Source: Rhodocyclaceae bacterium
GTDB taxonomy: Bacteria > Pseudomonadota > Gammaproteobacteria > Burkholderiales > Rhodocyclaceae
Assembly (NCBI GenBank): GCA_017444505.1
Contig: JAFSWK010000059.1
Coordinates: 1-8,732 of the forward strand
Length of the DNA: 8,732 nt
Reading direction: 5' to 3'
How positions within the stretch are numbered: the first letter of the stretch is position 1; every line of letters starts with the position of its first letter. The notes beneath the pieces are model-generated. The model was not told the origin of the DNA. It did not search any database and saw nothing but the letters and a program-made list of their open reading frames with translations. Below, piece by piece: positions 1 to 5,152 of the stretch. The translations under genes and the position numbers were made by a program.

Positions 1-30
1 ATGATTCCTCCACCGCCGTCCCCACGTCGT

Positions 31-74
31 CGCCCTTAACGGGCGGCTTCCGAGACGGGGCGATGCTCCGTCTC
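31..74. repeat. two adjacent inverted repeats upstream of the flagellar block
   Basis: Arms CGCCC (31-35) and GGGCG (41-45) enclose a 5-nt loop. Immediately after, GAGACGGGGC (52-61) pairs with GCTCCGTCTC (65-74) over ten pairs, one of them G-T, around a GAT loop. A pyrimidine run (71-80) follows but there is no T-tract, so an intrinsic terminator for an upstream gene is possible but not shown. The 11-mer ACGGGGCGATG recurs at 55-65 and 89-99. I see no supported gene in 1-226. The frame open from base 3 to about 170 has no recognisable protein content. Confidence 0.45.
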
Positions 75-114
75 CCTCTCTACGGGCTACGGGGCGATGA
101 AGGGTGGACAGTCG

Positions 115-205
115 CGGGCACGACAAATCTGGATACGCTTTTATGTGTACACAAGCACGCAGGACGGGAGTAGAGTGAGCGTGTCTTCATGGGTCATTGT
201 GCCCG
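115..205 (+). promoter_or_regulatory. candidate structured 5' leader
   Basis: CGGGCAC (115-121) is an exact inverted repeat of GTGCCCG (199-205). Inside it lie a perfect 10-bp palindrome TGTGTACACA (144-153) and a smaller pairing, GCACGC (155-160) with GCGTGT (179-184). The closing arm ends 10 nt before the AGGAGG ribosome site (216-221) of the first gene, so folding could influence its translation. It matches no riboswitch class that I can recognise. The palindrome could instead be a protein operator. Confidence 0.25.
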
Positions 206-226
206 TATTGTATGCAGGAGGTTGCC

Positions 227-694
227 ATGGACTCCGTACAAAACAATTCTTCCTTGATGAATCAGGCGTGGCAGGCGATTAACGCTGCCCGTACTGTGCA
301 GCAGCAGGCCGCCGATACCCAGGTGCAGCCGCCGGTGGAACGCCAGGGCGAGACGCCGCAGGGCGTGGAGGTGCAGATTAGCGATGCTGCACGTCAGGCG
401 CAGGCGCGCGATGCCATGGGCGAGACGACGGCTTCCACGGATCTTTCCCGCGCGCAGATGCGCAATGCCGAGCAGACTGCTCCGGGCGTGCCGCAAGGTG
501 TGCCGGGCGGTGAGTTGTCGGCAGCGGCTGCGCGTCCGGCGCCGGAAAACGGTGCGGCTGCGGAACAGCCCGTGCCGCCGACTGCGGCTGCGGAGCAGAC
601 GCGCGAACATCCCGGTATGCAGATGTTCCGTGCCACTGCGGGGCTGGGCGCACAAGGCGCTGAGGCTTCGCAGGGCGTGCGCGAAATTGCCTGA
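227..694 (+). CDS. uncharacterised Ala/Gln/Pro-rich protein, first gene of the flagellar block
   Basis: I do not recognise this 155-residue protein. The ATG at 227 is preceded by a perfect AGGAGG (216-221) at 5-nt spacing. That is far better than the in-frame TTG at 197, so I use the ATG. There is no signal peptide or membrane segment. The N-terminus (about residues 1-30) looks helical and Gln-rich. Residues about 50-62 hold the pattern ISDAARQAQARD. The middle is low-complexity Ala/Pro/Glu/Gln and probably disordered. The C-terminus (last about 25 residues) is more conserved-looking, with GMQMFRATAGLG and a VREIA ending that resembles the end of the next gene's product. It lies 55 bp upstream of the SprA-like gene in the same direction as fliS, fliT and fliK. 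A flagellar accessory or exported role is an inference from position only. Confidence 0.7.
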   Translation: MDSVQNNSSLMNQAWQAINAARTVQQQAADTQVQPPVERQGETPQGVEVQISDAARQAQARDAMGETTASTDLSRAQMRNAEQTAPGVPQGVPGGELSAAAARPAPENGAAAEQPVPPTAAAEQTREHPGMQMFRATAGLGAQGAEASQGVREIA

Positions 695-749
695 CGCCGC
701 TTCGTCTGCCTGTGTGTGGATGAATGACGCGCGGCAGGAGGAATAAGCC

Positions 750-1610
750 ATGAGCCTGGATGCCATTTCCGGATACGGTACCGACTGGTGGACATCGCAG
801 ATGTCCGGCCAGGCGGCTGTTGCGCGCCGTGCCGCAGGGCAGGAAGGCGCGGGCGCGGAAGCGGGCAAGGCGGGCGCAGCAAATCAGACAGGAGAGGGGG
901 AGTCTTTCCACGTCACGCTCAGTGGACAGGCGCCGCAAGACGTAAAAGACGTAAAACAGCCCGATGAAGCGCAGCAGGCGCAGGATGGGCAGCAAGAAGG
1001 TCAGCCGGATGAGGCGAAAAAGTCCGACGAGGCCGCAGGCCCGGACGAGCGCAAGCAAAACGGCGAGCCGCTGAGTGAAGAGGAAAAACAGCAGGTCGAT
1101 TACCTGAAAAAGCGCGACCAGGAAGTGCGTGCGCACGAAATGGCGCATGTATCTGTGGGTGGTTCGCTGGTCAAGCGCGGGGCGATGTATGAATACGAAA
1201 CCGGCCCGGATGGCAAACGCTACGCGGTGGGCGGCGATGTAATCCTGGATGTGTCCGAAGGGCGCACGCCGGAAGAGACCATCCGCAAGGCCGAGCGCGT
1301 GCGCGCGGCGGCGATGGCGCCGGCAGAACCTTCCCCGCAAGATTACAAGGTCGCTAGTCAGGCGGACAAAATGGCTGCCGAGGCGCGTGCGCAGTTGCGC
1401 GAGCAGCAGGCGGCGGAGCGTGCGGGCACGGGTGAAAACGGGCAAAGCCAGCAGAAGGCCAGCAACGATGCAGATTCGGCTGGCGGGTTTGGGGAAACTT
1501 CTGCCGCTGCTGCGGCGAACATGGCCGGGCGTGTGCGTTCCCTGTATGGGGCGGATGTTGGCGGCATTGGCGCGAACGCTGCGGGGCAGCGCATCCGCGC
1601 CTATGCCTGA
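750..1610 (+). CDS. SprA-related putative metalloprotease (HEMAH motif)
   Basis: This is a 286-residue protein with a conserved core at about residues 105-215 between low-complexity flanks. The core reads EVRAHEMAHVSVGG, then YEYETGPDGKRYAVGGDV, then IRKAERVRAAAMAPAEPSPQD. This is the pattern I know from the SprA-related family, also named putative metalloprotease CJM1_0395 family. H129-E130-x-x-H133 fits an HExxH zinc site. I see no obvious third zinc ligand, and proteolysis is not established for the family as far as I know. There is no signal peptide or membrane segment. Residues 60-110 are rich in Asp, Glu, Lys and Gln and probably disordered. The ATG at 750 has AGGAGG at 736-741 with 8-nt spacing. 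It lies between the small unknown gene and fliS, so a role in flagellar assembly or turnover is plausible but inferred. Confidence 0.85.
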   Translation: MSLDAISGYGTDWWTSQMSGQAAVARRAAGQEGAGAEAGKAGAANQTGEGESFHVTLSGQAPQDVKDVKQPDEAQQAQDGQQEGQPDEAKKSDEAAGPDERKQNGEPLSEEEKQQVDYLKKRDQEVRAHEMAHVSVGGSLVKRGAMYEYETGPDGKRYAVGGDVILDVSEGRTPEETIRKAERVRAAAMAPAEPSPQDYKVASQADKMAAEARAQLREQQAAERAGTGENGQSQQKASNDADSAGGFGETSAAAAANMAGRVRSLYGADVGGIGANAAGQRIRAYA

Positions 1611-1752
1611 TTCTTCTTTGCAGGGAAGGCTGCCAGAAAGTACCGTCTATGACGGGTTCAGAACGGGTAGAATCTGCCGTTAACCAAAGCAGGACGTTTT
1701 GTGCGCACGCGCGCGGGCGTCTGTATGCACCAGGAGCAGCAGGAGGTCAAGG

Positions 1753-2184
1753 ATGTTTGGAGTACGCAACCGCGCAGATGCGTACAAGAAAGTGGGCGTG
1801 GAAACCGGAGTTTCCACCGCCTCTCCGCATCAGTTGATCGTGATGCTCTATGACGGCGCGCTGATGGCGCTCTCCAAGGCGATTGCTGCGTTTGAAGCTG
1901 GGGAAATTGCCGCGCGCGGGGCGTCGCTTTCCAAGGCGATTGAAATCATTGATAACGGCCTGCGGGCGAGTCTGGACATGAAAGCGGGCGATGGCGAAAT
2001 GTCCGCCCGTCTGGACGCGCTCTATGAATACATGTGCGACCGCCTGCTGCACGCCAATTTGCGTGCAGACCCCGCGCCCGTCAAAGAAGTGATGGGCTTG
2101 CTTGGCTCTTTGCGCGAAGCGTGGGTGCAGATTGACCCCATGAACCAGCAGCGCAGTGCAGCGCAAGGAACGGAGGCATTTTGA
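1753..2184 (+). CDS. fliS: flagellar export chaperone FliS
   Basis: A 143-residue helical protein of usual FliS length. FliS binds the C-terminal disordered region of flagellin in the cytosol, prevents premature polymerisation and delivers it to the FlhA export gate. The sequence shows the family's early region, with a Tyr in the N-terminal arm (RNRADAYKKVGVET), then SPHQLIVMLYDGALMALSKA, and a later SLREAW block near residue 120. I chose the ATG at 1753 because AGGAGG (1741-1746) stands 6 nt before it. The upstream in-frame GTG at 1699 would add 18 Arg/Ser/Cys-rich residues unlike FliS. It is followed by fliT with a TGATG junction, implying coupled translation. The 142-bp gap before it (1611-1752) has a small CCGTC-TAT-GACGG hairpin (1643-1655) and no convincing promoter. 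No flagellin gene lies in the window. Confidence 0.95.
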   Translation: MFGVRNRADAYKKVGVETGVSTASPHQLIVMLYDGALMALSKAIAAFEAGEIAARGASLSKAIEIIDNGLRASLDMKAGDGEMSARLDALYEYMCDRLLHANLRADPAPVKEVMGLLGSLREAWVQIDPMNQQRSAAQGTEAF

Positions 2185-2525
2185 TGAAAAGATCGCCCAG
2201 ACAGAAAAACCGCCCCGCGTCCCGTCTTGCCTTGTACGCGGCCTTGCAGGAGCAGTATCGCCAGATGCTGGCAGTGGCGAACACCCAGGAATGGGAACGC
2301 CTCGTGACCATGGAGCAGGAAGCCGCCGCGCTGGTGCAGCGCATTGAAGCCGCGCCGCCCGTGCCTGCCGAAGAAGCCGCGCAGGCGCGCGAACGGATTG
2401 AAGCGACGCTGGCGCTGGGGCGTGAAATTGAGGCCATCGCCCGTCCGCATCTGGAAAGCCTGCGCGAATTGCTGCGTGACTCGCGTCAGGGGCTGGACGT
2501 CCGCCGCGCCTACAGCGCCGTGTAA
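2184..2525 (+). CDS. fliT: FliT-type flagellar export chaperone
   Basis: A 113-residue, almost wholly helical protein starting at the ATG 2184-2186, whose A is the last base of the fliS stop. GGAGG at 2172-2176 gives 7-nt spacing. The N-terminus is basic (MKRSPRQKNR), followed by LALYAALQEQYRQMLAVANTQEW and VTMEQEAAALVQRI. That is the helix pattern of FliT, which chaperones the filament cap FliD and in enterics also binds FlhDC. FliT proteins diverge strongly, so the call rests on size, helical heptads, the W-E-R-L region near residues 37-40 and position directly after fliS. The in-frame TTG at 2181 is less likely, being only 4 nt from GGAGG. Whether this copy regulates FlhDC cannot be judged. 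Confidence 0.82.
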   Translation: MKRSPRQKNRPASRLALYAALQEQYRQMLAVANTQEWERLVTMEQEAAALVQRIEAAPPVPAEEAAQARERIEATLALGREIEAIARPHLESLRELLRDSRQGLDVRRAYSAV

Positions 2526-2526
2526 G

Positions 2527-2572
2527 CGCTGCGCAGCGAAAATAACGCGGCAGGTGTCGCCGTGGCGGCACC
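2527..2572 (+). other. palindrome and hairpin in the fliT-fliK gap
   Basis: The perfect 12-bp palindrome CGCTGCGCAGCG (2527-2538) starts 1 nt after the fliT stop. A second stem, GGTGTCGC (2553-2560) with GCGGCACC (2565-2572), has eight pairs including one T-G and a CGTG loop, and ends 24 nt before the fliK start. Neither is followed by a T-tract, so they read better as mRNA stability, processing or translation-tuning structures than as a terminator. Function is inferred. Confidence 0.35.
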
Positions 2573-2596
2573 CCCGCTTTGCAAGGAGAGTGCGCC

Positions 2597-4237
2597 ATGA
2601 TTCCTCCCGACCTTGCTGCCAGTGTCCGCCTGCTCAGTCAGGCCGGGGCTGTTGACCACCAAACGGGGGTCGAAGGTGCCAGCAATGTGCGCGAACTGCA
2701 AGCCCGGCTGCCGCAACTTCTGCCTGGCCAGCAATTTTCGGCCATCATCCAGCGTTCGTTTTCCGATGGCACGTTTCAGGCCATCGTTGCCGGGCGCAAT
2801 CTCACGCTTGCCCTCTCCCAGTCCGCCCAGCCCGGCGATGTGTTAAGTCTCATTGCCACCGAAGTCAAAGGCAATACTGTGTTGGCGCGTCCTGCCGACG
2901 TCGTGGCGGACGCGCAGGTTTCCGGGCAAGCCAATCTCAGCAGCGCCGGGCGGCTCATCAGCGCGCTGCTCACCGGCCAGAACGCTTCCGGCCCCACGCA
3001 GCTTGCAGGTGGTTCCCCTCTGGTTTCTTCTCCGCCTGCCGATGCCAGCGCGGCGCGCCAGATGCTCGCCCCTGCGCTGCAACAGGCGCTGACGCAAAGC
3101 GGTCTGTTTTACGAATCGCATCAGCAAAAATGGCTATCTGGCAAGGTGCAGGTTGCCGACATGCTGATGGAGCCGCAAGGCAAACTCAGCGCCCTGCTGC
3201 AACAAGGGCGTGCGCCCGTGCTCACGCAAGCGGGAGCCGCCCCCGCCGCCGCAGCGGCGACAGCAAATGCCGCTGCCACATCAACCGCTGCGGCGGCGGG
3301 GGCAGCCGCGAATGCTGCGACTGCGGCCAGCGTAAGCAATGCCAGTTTGACCGCCTCGCTGGCTGCTGCCAATGCCGCGCCTGGTGCCGCCGCAGCGCCT
3401 GCTGCGGGCGCGGCGGCGGCGGCGAGCGCCAATTCTGCGATTAATGCCGCGTATTCCGCCAGCGTGCTGGCTGGTTTGTTTGCCGACCCGCAGCTGGTTG
3501 CCGGGGCAACGGGGCAATCGCAAGAAGCGGGGCTGTTGAACGAACTGGCGAGAAATCTTGAGCTGGTCATGCGCTCTGTGCAAAGCGGGCAAGGTGAAGC
3601 TGCGGGCAAACCGGCGCAGCAACCCGCTGCGGAAGGCGCGAAGGCGCAGCAAGCCCAGCAAGCGGCGCGTGATGCCGCGCAGATGCTCAAAAATGCCGCT
3701 GCGGGCGGTGGGGAAGAGCTGAAAAACGTCGCCCGGGAAGCCGTCCGCGCCAACGCAGCCGAGGCGCAGCAACAAGCGGCCAGCGCCCAGCAGGCGGCGG
3801 CGCGGCAAGTGATTCCCGAACGGCTCGCGCCCATCGTGCATCAGCAGCTTGAATCGCTGGCGACGCAAAATTACCTGATGCAAGGCATGGCCTGGCCGGG
3901 GCAAAAGTTTGAATGGGAAGTGGAAGACGAAGGCCATGGTGCGCACGGTGAAGAGGGCGAATTGCAAGAATGGAAAACCACGCTGCGCGTCATCATGCCG
4001 AACATGGGCGGCGTCGAAGCGCGCATTGCGCTCACTGCCTCGGGCGTGTCGCTGCGGCTGGTGGCCGAATATGACGACACGGTCGACAAGCTCACGCAAG
4101 CCAGCGCGGAACTGGCCGAAGCGCTGGAAGCGGCGGACGTGCCGCTGACTGGCTTTGTGGCCGAAAAACTGAAAGAAAAACCCGCGCCCGCGCAGGAACA
4201 GGCGCAAGCGTCGGTGGAGGAAGGCAACGATGGCTGA
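2597..4237 (+). CDS. fliK: flagellar hook-length control protein FliK
   Basis: A 546-residue protein. FliK is exported during hook assembly, measures hook length, and acts on FlhB to switch the export apparatus from rod/hook to filament substrates. The N-terminal region (about residues 30-110) is compact, with LPGQQFSAIIQRSFSDGTFQ and QPGDVLSLIATEVKGNTVLA, like the amino part seen in many proteobacterial FliK-like proteins. Residues about 205-290 are an Ala-dominated low-complexity linker. A second Ala/Gln-rich helical stretch follows at about 335-410. The C-terminal substrate-switch (Flg_hook) domain spans about 415-525. It includes LRVIMPNMGGVEARIALTAS, starting near residue 463, then LRLVAEY and a final LTGFVAEK. 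The ATG at 2597 has AAGGAG (2583-2588) at 8-nt spacing, so I reject the in-frame TTG at 2579. It overlaps the next gene by 8 bp. Confidence 0.93.
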   Translation: MIPPDLAASVRLLSQAGAVDHQTGVEGASNVRELQARLPQLLPGQQFSAIIQRSFSDGTFQAIVAGRNLTLALSQSAQPGDVLSLIATEVKGNTVLARPADVVADAQVSGQANLSSAGRLISALLTGQNASGPTQLAGGSPLVSSPPADASAARQMLAPALQQALTQSGLFYESHQQKWLSGKVQVADMLMEPQGKLSALLQQGRAPVLTQAGAAPAAAAATANAAATSTAAAAGAAANAATAASVSNASLTASLAAANAAPGAAAAPAAGAAAAASANSAINAAYSASVLAGLFADPQLVAGATGQSQEAGLLNELARNLELVMRSVQSGQGEAAGKPAQQPAAEGAKAQQAQQAARDAAQMLKNAAAGGGEELKNVAREAVRANAAEAQQQAASAQQAAARQVIPERLAPIVHQQLESLATQNYLMQGMAWPGQKFEWEVEDEGHGAHGEEGELQEWKTTLRVIMPNMGGVEARIALTASGVSLRLVAEYDDTVDKLTQASAELAEALEAADVPLTGFVAEKLKEKPAPAQEQAQASVEEGNDG

Positions 4238-4595
4238 CGGGCGCGACGAATCGCAGGCTGCGGCGGGTGACGAAGTCCGCCAGCAAGCCGTCGCGCTCGC
4301 CTACGCACCGGGCGAGGCCGCTCCGCGCGTGGTTGCCAAGGGCAAAGGGCTGGTGGCGCAGGAAATCATCGAGCGCGCCCGCGAAGCCGGCGTCTACGTG
4401 CACGAATCACCCGAACTGCTCGGCCTGCTGATGCAGGTCGATTTGGACGACCGCATTCCGCCGCAGTTATACGTCGCCGTCGCTGAACTGCTCGCCTGGC
4501 TCTACAAGGTCGAAGCCCGCACCGCCTCGCCCAACAAACCACCCAAACTCACCTTGCCCGAATCGCTCGACGCAGGGCAGGGCAAAGGCGCGTAG
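4230..4595 (+). CDS. soluble FlhB C-terminal-domain-like protein (EscU/YscU/HrcU family)
   Basis: A 121-residue protein corresponding to the cytoplasmic C-terminal part of FlhB, without the membrane half. It shows ALAYAPGEAAPRVVAKGKG (about residues 22-40), then AQEIIERAREAGVYVHESPELLGLL (43-67), and IPPQLYVAVAELLAWLYKV (77-94). These match the FlhB pattern of a (V/A)AKG loop, a central helix, a V-x-E-(N/S)-P segment and the IP-x-x-LY-x-AVAE-x-L ending. The NPTH autocleavage motif that precedes this part in true FlhB is absent, as are transmembrane helices. The start ATG lies within the fliK end (ATGGCTGA, 8-bp overlap), so the two are probably co-translated. Small FlhB-like proteins next to fliK are known in several proteobacteria, and a part in export switching is inferred. 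The 20-residue tail is Pro/Lys-rich. Confidence 0.88.
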   Translation: MADGRDESQAAAGDEVRQQAVALAYAPGEAAPRVVAKGKGLVAQEIIERAREAGVYVHESPELLGLLMQVDLDDRIPPQLYVAVAELLAWLYKVEARTASPNKPPKLTLPESLDAGQGKGA

Positions 4596-4610
4596 CGGCG
4601 CAGACTCTGC

Positions 4611-4646
4611 CCCCAAAACGGCTCTTCGCCCCAAACGGGCGCTTCG
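4611..4646 (+). repeat. two adjacent 18-bp tandem repeats after the flagellar block
   Basis: The units CCCCAAAACGGCTCTTCG (4611-4628) and CCCCAAACGGGCGCTTCG (4629-4646) match at 15 of 18 positions and abut exactly. A shorter CCCCGTTCG follows at 4652-4660. At the junction, CGCCC (4627-4631) and GGGCG (4637-4641) form a 5-bp hairpin with the same arms as the hairpin at 31-45. Confidence 0.6.
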
Positions 4647-4755
4647 TCCGTCCCCGTTCGTGCAGGGCGACGAAAAGTTGATAACGAAAGTTTTTTTGGG
4701 AGCAAAATCCGCGCTGCACACCCGCGCCTGCGACCAGCGCGCCCGCAGTGATGAT

Positions 4756-4788
4756 GGGAGAGATATTTGGGGATTTTGGGGGATGGGG
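4756..4788 (+). other. G-quadruplex-type motif in a G/T-rich tract
   Basis: Four G-runs occur on the + strand: GGG (4756-4758), GGGG (4769-4772), GGGGG (4778-4782) and GGGG (4785-4788), with loops of 10, 5 and 2 nt. The surrounding 4750-4828 is strikingly G/T-biased compared with the flanking GC-balanced DNA. A four-stranded fold is possible from sequence. Formation and function are inferred. Confidence 0.45.
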
Positions 4789-4829
4789 TTTTGTAATGGT
4801 GTTTCGGATGGTGTAACGGTTGTGGCGTG

Positions 4830-4850
4830 AAAAAAACCGCCTTGCGGCGG
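4830..4850 (-). terminator. intrinsic terminator, minus strand
   Basis: Read on the minus strand, CCGCC-GCAA-GGCGG is followed at once by seven T (A7 on + at 4830-4836). The GNRA-type tetraloop and the uninterrupted T-tract give it textbook shape, though the stem has only 5 bp. The nearest minus-strand gene upstream is tRNA-Thr, which has its own terminator, so this one is a backup or serves an unseen transcript. Confidence 0.6.
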
Positions 4851-4872
4851 GTCGGCAACAAGTTGCCCACCC
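4849..4872. repeat. imperfect inverted repeat of the GGGTGGGCAAC type
   Basis: On the + strand GGGTCGGCAAC (4849-4859) pairs with GTTGCCCACCC (4862-4872), 10 of 11 positions, around AA. On the minus strand it reads GGGTGGGCAAC TT GTTGCCGACCC, with GGTAGGGGCGAAGCC (4887-4901) a little upstream. Short intergenic repeats with GGGTGGGCAA arms are common in many proteobacterial genomes, so this may be a remnant of such a family. That comparison is from memory. The element shares two bases with the neighbouring terminator stem. Confidence 0.5.
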
Positions 4873-4901
4873 TGCTTGCTTGGTTTGGCTTCGCCCCTAC
4901 C

Positions 4902-4933
4902 GCATCGCGCACACGGGGGGGCATCGCGCACAC
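4902..4933. repeat. 13-bp direct repeat flanking a G-run
   Basis: GCATCGCGCACAC occurs exactly at 4902-4914 and 4921-4933, 19 bp apart. The first copy runs into G6, continuous with the G of the second copy to make G7. The second copy runs into A6. No protein-binding site of this sequence is known to me. Confidence 0.7.
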
Positions 4934-4963
4934 AAAAAACTGACGGCGGCGGCGGATGCCGTC
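4934..4963 (-). terminator. second minus-strand terminator-like hairpin with a DUS-like arm
   Basis: On the minus strand GACGGC pairs with GCCGTC (4958-4963 with 4942-4947) around a 10-nt GC-rich loop, then AG and six T (A6 on + at 4934-4939). It lies about 30 bp beyond the tRNA terminator and could be its backup. The + strand of the right arm reads ATGCCGTCTGAG (4956-4967), one base off the neisserial uptake sequence ATGCCGTCTGAA. Confidence 0.45.
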
Positions 4964-4990
4964 TGAGATCGCGCCGACGCTGCCTTGCAG

Positions 4991-5022
4991 CAAAACAAAA
5001 CGGCCACCCTGAGAGGTGGCCG
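4991..5022 (-). terminator. intrinsic terminator of tRNA-Thr
   Basis: On the minus strand CGGCCACC (5022-5015) and GGTGGCCG (5008-5001) form an 8-bp perfect stem with a 6-nt loop. It is followed by TTTTGTTTTG. It begins 12 nt after the CCA end of the tRNA, the expected place to end a single-gene tRNA transcript. Confidence 0.88.
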
Positions 5023-5034
5023 TTTCGCGTTTTC

Positions 5035-5110
5035 TGGTGCCGGCAAGAGGAGTCGAACCCCCGACCTTCGCATTACGAATGCGCTGCTCTACCAACTGAG
5101 CTATGCCGGC
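5035..5110 (-). tRNA. tRNA-Thr, anticodon CGT
   Basis: The minus strand gives a complete 76-nt cloverleaf. The acceptor is GCCGGCA/TGCCGGC, the D-arm GCTC/GAGC with loop AGTTGGTA, the anticodon loop TTCGTAA (anticodon CGT, reading ACG threonine codons), the T-arm contains GGTTCGACT, the discriminator base is A, and the 3' CCA is encoded. The first pair of the anticodon stem is a G-A mismatch, which is also present in the Escherichia coli tRNA-Thr(CGT) as I recall it, so this does not argue for a broken gene. It stands alone between a sigma70 promoter and a strong terminator, and is divergent from the cyclase-FHA gene. Confidence 0.97.
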
Positions 5111-5152
5111 TTGTGGGTGGCGCGTGCGTTCAATGCGCCGGAAAAGGCGTCG

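Larger units (their letters stand above)
4596..5034. other. 439-bp repeat-rich intergenic region
   Basis: This stretch separates the end of the flagellar block from tRNA-Thr and has no credible gene. It contains an 18-bp tandem repeat (4611-4646), a T7 run (4691-4697), a G-run cluster (4756-4788), three minus-strand terminator-like hairpins (4830-4850, 4934-4963, 4991-5022), an imperfect 11-bp-arm inverted repeat (4849-4872) and a 13-bp direct repeat (4902-4933). Bases 4698-4750 show nothing I can name. No convincing plus-strand terminator for the flagellar genes is visible. The T7 run is preceded only by a 3-bp stem. Confidence 0.8.

Noticed and set aside
303..318. GCCGATA-like sigma28 (FliA) -10 element
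   Set aside because: It lies inside the first coding region and lacks a matching -35 element at the right distance, so chance is the simplest reading.
378..1445. Minus-strand open frame opposite the first two flagellar-block genes
   Set aside because: Arg/His/Leu-rich, no domain, and no ribosome site that I could see. The + strand genes have AGGAGG sites and, for the second, a conserved core.
1661..1680. TAGAAT as a -10 box for a promoter of fliS
   Set aside because: No -35 hexamer stands at 16-18 bp upstream.
4681..4697. Plus-strand terminator at the T7 run after the flagellar block
   Set aside because: Only a 3-bp stem (AAC-GAAA-GTT) precedes the T-tract, too weak to call.
4902..4933. 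Start of a CRISPR array
   Set aside because: Only two 13-bp copies with a 6-bp spacer, no further units and no cas genes.
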